In this document: positions 42,241 through 48,872 of the stretch, one piece after another
How the letters are laid out: every line of letters starts with the position of its first letter
Numbering within the stretch: position 1 is the first letter of the stretch
Origin: Synechococcales cyanobacterium M55_K2018_004
Lineage (GTDB): Bacteria > Cyanobacteriota > Cyanobacteriia > Elainellales > Elainellaceae
Direction of reading: 5' to 3'
Length of the DNA: 48,872 bases
Assembly (NCBI GenBank): GCA_015295905.1
Contig: DVEB01000183.1
Location: 1 to 48,872, forward strand
Notes under the pieces: generated by a model
Database searches by the model: none
Told to the model about the DNA's origin: nothing
The model's input: the letters and a program-made list of their open reading frames with translations, nothing else
Translations under genes and position numbers: made by a program

Positions 42241-43677
42241 CTACTGGTGCTGCTTGAGGCAGTGACTGAGCTTAAAAAAGTGCCCAATTAAATAAAGTGA
42301 GCCACAGAGGACAATGCTCTGCGTTGCAGGACTCGCGGCTACTGCCGCCGACAGGGCTGCAATCACATCGCTGAAGGTCTGGCACGCTGCCAAATCAGGA
42401 CAGACCTCTCGGGCAAGCTGGGCGAGATACTCTAGGTCTACGGGCAGATGGTCGGGGACGGGCACTAGGGAGAGGCGATCGCCCTGCCGCAATAATTCTC
42501 GTAGCACATCGGCGTGATCTTTCGTGCCAATCATGCCCATCACCCAGTGCACCGGACGAGTAACGCGATCGCTCGTGTCTACATACTGCCTGAGCGTCAT
42601 TGCACCGGCTGGGTTATGAGCCCCATCGATCAACAGAGGACGGTTATGCCATAGGGTCCACTGCAACCGTCCGGGCCACTGTGCTTGTCCCATCCCCTCT
42701 GCGATCGCCCTATCTTCAATTGCCCAGCCCTGCATCTGGAGTAGTCGCAGGGCCGCAATTGCCACGGCGGAATTGATTAGTTGGTGGGCACCAGGAAGAG
42801 GGAGGGGGTATTTGAGTGGAGAGATGCAGGGGGGCAGGGGGGCAGGGGGTGTGTAGGCTTCCAGCAGCTCCCCTCCAGTTTGACTGCCCCACTCTACTGT
42901 TTGTGCTGGCAATTCTGCCCAGCCTTCACCTTGGGCCTTGGCAGGTTCTACCCACACCACTGGGCAACCCAGTTCCCTCAAGCGTTGCTTCAACACGGCT
43001 GTCGCTTCGGCGGGTTGGGGGGCGATCGCTGCCGGACACCCAGGTTTCAGAATGCCGGCTTTTTCGCGGGTGATATCGGCCAAGGTGGGGCCGAGGCGTT
43101 GCCAGTGTTCTCGGCTGAGGGACGTGATCACGCTGACCAAGGGGCGATCGCACACATTGGTGGCATCTAGCCGCCCCCCCAGACCAACTTCAATCACGGC
43201 GACATCGACCCGCTGACGGGCAAAGTGGAGCCAACTCGCAGCGGTGATCACCTCAAACTGGGTGGGCGAGGGATGGCTGGGATCAATGGCACTAACCACT
43301 TCCGTCAGGAGGGTCTGGAGCGTCTGGGGAGCGATCGCCACGTCGTTAATACAAATTCGTTCTGTCCAGTCCACCAGATGGGGGGAGATGTAGCGTCCAA
43401 CCTGATAGCCCGCCTGCTTCAAAACCGCAGACAGGTAAGCACAAACCGAGCCTTTGCCGTTACTGCCCGCGACATGAATGATCGGCACCTGCCGCTGGGG
43501 GTTGCCGAGCGCATTCAGTAGTCGTTCAATGCGTTCCAGCCCCAACTCAACGCCAAAATGGGTGAAGCGGTTCAAAATTGCAGCGATCGCATCTGGATGC
43601 GGTGTCGCAATTACACCCTCTGCACTCAAAGCGCTTGGGAAACTCACTGACGGGTTAGATCCCTGGATAAAAGTCAT
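42241..43677 (-). CDS. folC: Bifunctional folylpolyglutamate / dihydrofolate synthase
   Basis: A 478-residue Mur-ligase-type enzyme that adds glutamate to dihydropteroate and to folates. The leader of about 30 residues is variable. The family start FTHFGVELGLERIERLLNAL is followed by the P-loop HVAGSNGKGSVCAYLSAVL, the ISPHLVDWTERI omega-loop region, and IEVGLGGRLDATNV and ITSLSREH in the central domain. The C-terminal domain has WPGRLQWT and LIDGAHNPAGA. Length is a little above average. The ATG at 43677 is used; two TTG codons precede it. It is convergent with Uma2. Confidence 0.93.
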   Translation of the reverse strand: MTFIQGSNPSVSFPSALSAEGVIATPHPDAIAAILNRFTHFGVELGLERIERLLNALGNPQRQVPIIHVAGSNGKGSVCAYLSAVLKQAGYQVGRYISPHLVDWTERICINDVAIAPQTLQTLLTEVVSAIDPSHPSPTQFEVITAASWLHFARQRVDVAVIEVGLGGRLDATNVCDRPLVSVITSLSREHWQRLGPTLADITREKAGILKPGCPAAIAPQPAEATAVLKQRLRELGCPVVWVEPAKAQGEGWAELPAQTVEWGSQTGGELLEAYTPPAPLPPCISPLKYPLPLPGAHQLINSAVAIAALRLLQMQGWAIEDRAIAEGMGQAQWPGRLQWTLWHNRPLLIDGAHNPAGAMTLRQYVDTSDRVTRPVHWVMGMIGTKDHADVLRELLRQGDRLSLVPVPDHLPVDLEYLAQLAREVCPDLAACQTFSDVIAALSAAVAASPATQSIVLCGSLYLIGHFFKLSHCLKQHQ

Positions 43678-44097
43678 CAACAATCTGCAAAAACACCATC
43701 TTCCATTGTGGAATGAGTGGGGAGAGTATCAACGTCAGGCGAACCAACGAAATAAGGGGGGACAACACATTGATCAGCACGCCGCCAACGCTGCCTCCTC
43801 CCTAGGCTGCCGGCTAAACGTGAGGCTCTCGTTCAACAGCAGCAGCAGGGCACTACGCTTTTTTGTCATGCCCACGCCTCTTGGGTGCAGCAGTCCAAAA
43901 TCAGAACTGCTACTTTGGTTCACTCTGTTCGCCCAGAAACACAAGGTAAGATAGGCTGAAGATTCGGTTGTTCGAGATGCCGCTGAAATTCTCTAGTGTT
44001 GAGCGCTCAGGAAGATTCCTCCTAGCTCAGCATTCCGGAATGGGGGCGATCGCCGCTGTATCTACTGCTGTTTGTCTGTAGGGTTCCCTGAATTGTT
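43678..44097. other. Divergent intergenic region between folC and the kinase gene
   Basis: About 420 bases with no gene I would call. The open frame 43478-43954 crosses folC on the opposite strand and shows no motif. No family 1-3 repeat is seen. Confidence 0.5.
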
Positions 44098-46017
44098 ATG
44101 CAACCTCCCCTGACTGCTGGAATTGTTTTGCAAAATCGCTACCGTCTGTTAGGGGTGTTGGGACAGGGGGGGTTTGGACGCACCTATTTGGCAGAAGACC
44201 TAGGGCGGTTTAACGAACGTTGTGCCCTGAAAGAGTACATCCCGCCCCAGTCTGGCGACTATGCTCTCCAAAAATCGCAGGAACTCTTTCAGCGGGAAGC
44301 TGCCATTCTTTACCAGATTCAGCACCCTCAGATTCCCCAGTTCCGGGCCACTTTTCAGGAAAATCAACGCCTGTTTCTGGTGCAGGACTACGTCAATGGC
44401 AAGACCTACCGCGACCTGCTGAATGAGCGTAAGGCCCAGGGGATAACATTTTCTGAGGCAGAAGTGCTGCAACTGATGCGGCAACTGCTGCCGGTGCTGG
44501 CCCACATTCACGCTAAGGGCATCATTCACCGCGACATTGCCCCAGATAACATCATGCTGCGGCAGTCTGATTATCTGCCTGTCCTGATTGATTTTGGTGT
44601 AGTGAAGGAAGTCGCCACCCGGATGCAGAACTCCGAAACGGCACACCAGTCCACCACGGTCGGCAAGCTGGGCTATGCCCCCAGCGAACAGATGCAGACG
44701 GGCCGCGCCTACCCCAGCAGTGACCTGTATGCTCTGGCAGTGACGGCGGTGGTGTTGCTGACGGGTCGGGAACCCCAGGAACTATTCGATGATGTGTCGT
44801 TGACCTGGCACTGGCAGCGCTATGCCCAGGTGAGTCCGGGGTTTGCCCAGGTGATTAATAAGATGTTGAGCTACCGACCGGGCGATCGCTACCAATCAGT
44901 AGCAGAGGTCGCTCAAGCCTTGCAACCTTTGATCACCCCCAATGCCATGCAGCCTCCGGTGATGCCGGGAATGCAGCAACCTGCGATTGTGCCCCCCCTC
45001 TCTCCCTCGCCGGTCGTTGCTCCCAACTCCCCCCCCGACGTTTCGCAGATGCGGACGGTTGCCATTGGTCGTCAGCCGGATCCCGCGACTGTTTACCCCA
45101 CTCAGGCTCCCCAGCAGTCCTACCAGTCCTCCCAAGGGGGGCAATCTCAGGGTGAACCTTCTGTGTGGGATAATCCCTGGGCAGTGCTGCTGATCGGAAT
45201 GGGGCTGGCTGTGGTCACAGGGATTGGCTCCTGGGCCGTGGTGAGTGCGCTCTACAATACCCGCAACTCCCCCACACCTGTCCCCACGCTGACGGCGACG
45301 CCGACCCCCACGCCGACCCCCACTGCAACGCCCACACCCGACCAACCGGTTGAGTTTAAGCAACAGCTGGATGTCCCCGTTGGGTCTTCCACCACGGCAC
45401 GGGGCAGTCTGCGGGCAAACCAGACGCTGAACTATACGATTGCAGCAGAGCAGGGGCAGTTTCTCACCGCAGTCCTCGATAGTGATGGCGCATTACTCAC
45501 TGTGCTGGCTCCTGATGGCAAGCCTGCGAATGAGTTTGCTAGTGGAGTCACGCGTTGGGAGGGGACGGTCGATTTTAATGGTGACTATGTGGTGCAGGTG
45601 CGTCCTGACCGGGGAGTGACTCGCAGTAACTACGCCTTAACCGTTAGTCTGACGGCTCCCACTCCTACCCCCATACCTACCCCAGAACCTTCACCCGAAC
45701 CGGGCGAGCAGATTGAGACTCAGTATTTAGACATTCCCTCCGATGGCGGACGGTTAGAAATCGATAACCAGGTGCGACGTGGCCTAGTGCGTCAGTATGT
45801 GGTGTCGGTGCAGAATAATCAGCAGTTGCGGGTTGAACTGTTGCAGGGAAATGCCAATGTGACCGTTCGCTTCCCTGGCGGGGCAATAGCGGCAGAGTCC
45901 GGCGGTTCACCCATTGAAATTGGCCCTGACCTGCCGGAGAGCGGAAATTACTTGATTGACGTTTCGGCAGACCAAACTGTGAACTTTGTGCTGGGAGTCT
46001 CTGTGCGATCGCCCTAA
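44098..46017 (+). CDS. Membrane Ser/Thr protein kinase with extracytoplasmic PPC domains
   Basis: A 639-residue eukaryote-type kinase. The kinase domain (about 14-277) has the Gly-rich loop LGQGGFG, Lys45 in ALKEY, the catalytic loop HRDIAPDN (144-151) and DFG (165-167). The usual Lys two residues after the catalytic Asp146 is Ala148. A Pro-rich stretch leads to a membrane helix (361-386), a Pro/Thr linker (TPTPTPTPTATPTP), and two PPC-type beta domains outside the membrane (about 420-525 and 545-639). It may sense the cell envelope; substrate and signal are unknown. Cyanobacterial kinases of this class are numerous. Activity is likely despite the Ala, since this variant is common in bacteria as I recall. 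Confidence 0.9.
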   Translation: MQPPLTAGIVLQNRYRLLGVLGQGGFGRTYLAEDLGRFNERCALKEYIPPQSGDYALQKSQELFQREAAILYQIQHPQIPQFRATFQENQRLFLVQDYVNGKTYRDLLNERKAQGITFSEAEVLQLMRQLLPVLAHIHAKGIIHRDIAPDNIMLRQSDYLPVLIDFGVVKEVATRMQNSETAHQSTTVGKLGYAPSEQMQTGRAYPSSDLYALAVTAVVLLTGREPQELFDDVSLTWHWQRYAQVSPGFAQVINKMLSYRPGDRYQSVAEVAQALQPLITPNAMQPPVMPGMQQPAIVPPLSPSPVVAPNSPPDVSQMRTVAIGRQPDPATVYPTQAPQQSYQSSQGGQSQGEPSVWDNPWAVLLIGMGLAVVTGIGSWAVVSALYNTRNSPTPVPTLTATPTPTPTPTATPTPDQPVEFKQQLDVPVGSSTTARGSLRANQTLNYTIAAEQGQFLTAVLDSDGALLTVLAPDGKPANEFASGVTRWEGTVDFNGDYVVQVRPDRGVTRSNYALTVSLTAPTPTPIPTPEPSPEPGEQIETQYLDIPSDGGRLEIDNQVRRGLVRQYVVSVQNNQQLRVELLQGNANVTVRFPGGAIAAESGGSPIEIGPDLPESGNYLIDVSADQTVNFVLGVSVRSP

Positions 46018-46258
46018 TCCTAAGTTGTGAATCCTAAGTTTCGGGAAATGGATGCTTTTTGTGGCGATACTCCCTTTCCTACGCCTCGCAATACCCTGTG
46101 GCTTTGATCGGCGTTAATCGGCGAATCGGTTATATACGAATCGGCAGCATTTAACCTGATGCGATCGCACAGACATCGTGAGCGTTTGAAGAATCGGTAT
46201 ACGATAGGAGCATGGGAAAATTCTGGATTAACCCAATTGTTTCCGTAGAAGGGAACAG

Positions 46259-47557
46259 ATGATTGAGTCAATTGAGAGATTTCTCCTTTGTCTGGGTGCT
46301 AGCTGTTTTGCAAGGTTTCTCACTGTCCTCACTACAGTAACGGTGCCACCAATCATGACACAAACTGTTCTCTATGATGGAAGCTTAGGGCAAACCCCAG
46401 ACCAGCAGGGCTGGCTAGCCTATGGCAGTTCCACCACTAGCGCAACCCAAACGGCTAGCTCTGGCTTTACCACCCTCAACTCATCAATTGCAGGCAGAAG
46501 CGGCTACAGCAACTATCAGCCAACTCAAACAACCTTAGTGAACTCAGCCTTTCCAATACTCGACCGCACCAATGGCTACAATTTGAGCGTTCGGTTGCGG
46601 ATCAACAGTGAGACTCATAGCCGCGACACAAATGGGGATGGACTGATTGACCGAGCCGGATTTTCACTCATTCTTCTGAGTCACGATCGCCAAGGGATTG
46701 AATTGGGATTTTGGCCAAACGAGGTTTGGGCACAACGGGGAGGCACGGGCAGCTTACTATTCACCCATAGTCCTACCGACCGGGCTTTATTTTCGACCAC
46801 GACTATGGTGGATTATGACCTGCTTGTGATTGGCAATACGTATTATCTCTCTGCAAATCAAACTGTGATTCTCCACGGAGCTTTGCAGGATTACACAGCC
46901 TTCAATGCCACGGGTGCCGGTCTTCCTTATAACCCATATACCACTCCAAACTTCCTGTTTTTAGGAGATAACACTAGCAGTGGGGCATCAAACAGTGATG
47001 TTGCTAGGATATCAATTACGACCACCACACTGGGCACGGCCAATAACGACAGGCTGAGTGGCACGGCCAGTCATGATCTCCTCAACGGCTTGGCTGGAAA
47101 CGATCACCTCAGCGGTGGTGCGGGTCACGATACGCTAATTGGTGGTGATGGCAATGACACATTAGCAGGCGGCAGTGGCCATGATCGGCTGATGGGTGGC
47201 AGTGGAGCAGACTCCTTTCTTTACGATACCAATGCCCCTTTCTCGGCTGCTGCGGTCGGAGTGGATACCATCCTGGACTTTAGCCCTACTCATGATCGCA
47301 TTGTGCTGGATAAGACGACCTTTACTGCCCTCACAAGTTCAGCCGGTCCCGGGTTCAGCGTTGCTTCAGAGTTTCGTATTGTTAATACAACCGCTGCAGT
47401 TGCAACGAGTACTGCTCGTATCGTTTATAACGCTAGCACTGGTGAGCTGTATTACAACCAGAATGGCAGCGCCAGTGGACTAGGCACGGGATCTCGGTTT
47501 GCAATTCTCCTAGGTGCTCCGTTAATATCAAGTACCAACGTTGTGATTCGAAGCTGA
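46259..47557 (+). CDS. RTX-type calcium-binding protein
   Basis: A 432-residue protein. The N-terminal domain (about 33-255) has a beta-rich look (VLYDGSLGQTPDQQGWLAYG, then DRAGFSLILLSHDRQGIELG), as in lectin-like or extracellular domains. A block of RTX nonapeptides follows (GNDHLSGGAGHDTLIGGDGN, GSGHDRLMGGSGADSF), which bind Ca2+ as a beta-roll. It ends in the common C-terminal FDFSPTHDRIVLD-type domain (ILDFSPTHDRIVLDKTTFTA). It is probably exported by a type I system via its C-terminus. The ATG at 46259 has AAGGGA at good spacing; the first 32 residues are hydrophobic and cysteine-rich and may not belong, with ATG 46355 as an alternative. Confidence 0.85.
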   Translation: MIESIERFLLCLGASCFARFLTVLTTVTVPPIMTQTVLYDGSLGQTPDQQGWLAYGSSTTSATQTASSGFTTLNSSIAGRSGYSNYQPTQTTLVNSAFPILDRTNGYNLSVRLRINSETHSRDTNGDGLIDRAGFSLILLSHDRQGIELGFWPNEVWAQRGGTGSLLFTHSPTDRALFSTTTMVDYDLLVIGNTYYLSANQTVILHGALQDYTAFNATGAGLPYNPYTTPNFLFLGDNTSSGASNSDVARISITTTTLGTANNDRLSGTASHDLLNGLAGNDHLSGGAGHDTLIGGDGNDTLAGGSGHDRLMGGSGADSFLYDTNAPFSAAAVGVDTILDFSPTHDRIVLDKTTFTALTSSAGPGFSVASEFRIVNTTAAVATSTARIVYNASTGELYYNQNGSASGLGTGSRFAILLGAPLISSTNVVIRS

Positions 47558-47563
47558 GTTGAC

Positions 47564-47646
47564 AAACGTTAGTTCGGGTTAAGCGGGTTTTGTGCGCGTC
47601 GCGCACAGAACAGCAAAGGTTTTAGCGTACCCCGAATTCACATTGA
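47564..47646 (+). repeat. Family 1 element, internally deleted (83 bp)
   Basis: Left end AACGTTAGTTCGGGTTAAGC and right end CCCGAATTCACATTGA survive. Hairpin i is missing; the hairpin ii apex GTGCGCGTCGCGCAC remains. It lies between the convergent RTX gene and purK. Confidence 0.72.
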
Positions 47647-47676
47647 CAACGTTGTCTCAAGGAAGTTTGAGCGGCA

Positions 47677-48801
47677 TCACGATGGATACCAGATCGATTC
47701 AATCCACTGGGCGAACTGTTCGGCGGTGGTGCGGTTGGCTCCGGGTTGGAGGGTGACGGTAACATGGCCTACTTTGCGACCGGGACGGGTTTGGGTTTTG
47801 CCATACCAGTAGACGTGGGCGTTGGGGAGAGTGGCAAGTTGCTGGCGTTTTTCGGCGTAGTCTGACTCGGAACTCTCGAAGCCCAGCAGGTTGACCATGA
47901 CAGCCCCAGCACAGGTGAGGGCAGGACTACCGAGGGGCATCCCGCAGACAGCCCGGAGTTGCTGTTCAAACTGAGACGTGACACAGGCATCGAGAGTATA
48001 ATGGCCGGTGTTATGAGTGCGGGGGGCAATCTCGTTGACAAGGACCTGCCCTGTGGGGGTGAGGAACAGTTCGATGCCTAGAACGCCAACATAGTCCAAG
48101 GCGGTCAGGAGATTGCGGGCGATCGCTTCTACCTGCTGGCTCACCTCTCCGTCAAATTCACCCGTCAGGTAGACTTGGCGACAGACTTGACCTTCTCCCT
48201 GGATAGATTCCACAACGGGATAGATGACCATTTCACCAGCGGGCGATCGCGCTGCAATGACCGCCAGTTCTCGCTCGAAGGGGACGAACTGCTCGAGTAG
48301 CCAGCGTTGTTCTGAGTTTTGAGAGGCGGCCTCTAGCTCCGCTGCATTTTGACAAATAAACGTACCGTACCCGTCGTAGCCGTGTCGTCGCGCTTTCAGA
48401 ACCACTGGAAACCCAAAGGGATTGGGCGTCCCTGCTTCCCAGGCCAGGAAGTTGGGAGTGGGAACACCAATGCGCTGATAGAAGGAGCGCTGGTGAAACT
48501 TATCGAGGATGAGAACGATCGCCTCCAATCGAGGATAAAACTGCACACCTTGGTCAGCCAGTTTTGCCAGGGCTTCTAGGTCAACAAATTCATTTTCAAA
48601 GGTGATTACATCGCATTGCTGGGCCAGGGTAGCAGTGGCAGTGGCATCGGCGATCGCTCCCAAAACCGTTGATGCCGCGACTCTCACTGCCGGGTCGGTG
48701 AGACTAGGGGTTTGCACGACCAACTCAATCCCCAACGTTTTGGCAGCCCCTCCCATCATCCAGGCCAGTTGTCCACCGCCAATGACACCCACTCGTTTCA
48801 T
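47677..48801 (-). CDS. purK: N5-carboxyaminoimidazole ribonucleotide synthase PurK
   Basis: A 374-residue ATP-grasp enzyme of purine synthesis that carboxylates AIR to N5-CAIR, which PurE then rearranges. The N-terminus RVGVIGGGQLAWMMGGAAKT is the family signature. The ATP-grasp core has FPVVLKARRHGYDGYGTF, WLLEQFVPFERELAVI, and LFLTPTGQVLVNEIAPRTHN with HYTLDACVTSQFEQQLRA. Length is normal. The ATG at 48801 is 18 bases from the 3' end of the tRNA-Gly gene, which points the same way, so the two could be read together. purE is not in the window. Confidence 0.96.
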   Translation of the reverse strand: MKRVGVIGGGQLAWMMGGAAKTLGIELVVQTPSLTDPAVRVAASTVLGAIADATATATLAQQCDVITFENEFVDLEALAKLADQGVQFYPRLEAIVLILDKFHQRSFYQRIGVPTPNFLAWEAGTPNPFGFPVVLKARRHGYDGYGTFICQNAAELEAASQNSEQRWLLEQFVPFERELAVIAARSPAGEMVIYPVVESIQGEGQVCRQVYLTGEFDGEVSQQVEAIARNLLTALDYVGVLGIELFLTPTGQVLVNEIAPRTHNTGHYTLDACVTSQFEQQLRAVCGMPLGSPALTCAGAVMVNLLGFESSESDYAEKRQQLATLPNAHVYWYGKTQTRPGRKVGHVTVTLQPGANRTTAEQFAQWIESIWYPS

Positions 48802-48818
48802 AGTTCTAGATCAATCGA

Positions 48819-48872
48819 AGCGGGCGATGGGACTCGAACCCACGACGTTCAGCTTGGGAAGCTGACATTCTA
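48819..48872 (-). tRNA. tRNA-Gly (anticodon CCC), 5' part beyond the window
   Basis: The minus strand has an anticodon stem TCAGC/GCTGA around the loop TTCCCAA, giving anticodon CCC. The T arm is GTGGGTTCGAGTCCCAT, followed by the acceptor strand CGCCCGC and discriminator T, as in bacterial glycine tRNAs. CCA is not encoded. The D arm and 5' acceptor strand lie past the right edge. Confidence 0.9.

Noticed and set aside
43478-43954. Open frame of 158 codons antisense to folC and beyond
   Set aside because: Half of it is the complement of a clear folC gene and the rest shows no protein-like motif.
45260-45345. Low-complexity CCNACN repeats in the kinase gene as a mobile or structural repeat
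   Set aside because: They are in frame and encode the Pro/Thr linker common in exported bacterial proteins.
47030-47220. GGTGGTG-type tandem repeats in the RTX gene as a DNA repeat element
   Set aside because: They encode canonical RTX nonapeptides and are explained by the protein.
48801-48819. 6S RNA gene upstream of purK
   Set aside because: The cyanobacterial 6S RNA gene is often beside purK, but here only 18 bases separate purK from tRNA-Gly, leaving no room.

Overview
The window is chromosomal DNA of a cyanobacterium. It has petB and petD (cytochrome b6f), a CtpA-type D1-processing protease, ispG of the plastid-type pathway, very frequent HIP1 octamers (GCGATCGC), and protein families such as the CIA30/SDR fusion, DUF1400 hydrolase, Uma2 protein and haemagglutinin-CHAT protein. 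The style (large CHAT protein, eukaryote-type kinase with PPC domains, many small palindromic repeats) suggests a filamentous, Leptolyngbya-like lineage, but that placement is inference. I see no phage, plasmid, large transposon, CRISPR array or rRNA operon; the 3' part of a tRNA-Gly(CCC) gene lies at the right edge.

Layout: 0-6.4 kb has an HD phosphohydrolase, ctpA divergent from petB-petD, an anti-sigma-type ATPase, a membrane zinc-ribbon protein and a small secreted protein. 6.5-9.4 kb has an enolase-superfamily epimerase followed by a DUF1611 protein (the DgcA/DgcN-like pair of D-glutamate metabolism), then a deoxyribosyltransferase-like gene coupled to an ABC-F ATPase. 11.5-20.9 kb has a CodA-type deaminase, CIA30/SDR fusion, gatA, DUF1400 hydrolase, ligA, a small membrane protein and a HIT protein. 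21.2-25.7 kb is a single secreted haemagglutinin-CHAT gene. 26-34.8 kb has a YifB/ComM ATPase, riboflavin synthase, bifunctional nuclease, Fe-S aldo/keto reductase, LuxR-type response regulator, CBS protein, two GST-like proteins and a membrane protein. 35.4-48.8 kb has ispG, a second S41 protease, a B12-riboswitch-controlled flavin reductase-like gene, lepB, an HhH protein, Uma2, folC, a Ser/Thr kinase, an RTX protein and purK.

Two things stand out. First, the intergenic spaces carry at least three families of small non-coding palindromic elements. Family 1 is a 126-bp element with TAACGT ends and two internal hairpins, in about fourteen full or partial copies. Family 2 has GGCGTTGCT-like ends and a long stem, in three copies, one nested inside family 1. 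Family 3 has ATACGGAATCCG-like ends, in two copies whose internal stems are unrelated in sequence but each perfectly paired. Stems change on both arms together between copies, and element ends supply stop codons to four genes. Second, a cobalamin riboswitch lies directly before an FNR-like oxidoreductase gene, pointing to an unassigned B12-linked reductase.

Most genes look single or in pairs. Likely co-transcribed groups are petB-petD, the epimerase-DUF1611 pair, the ABC-F/deoxyribosyltransferase pair, and possibly the riboswitch reductase with lepB. All functions are read from motifs; no database search was run.
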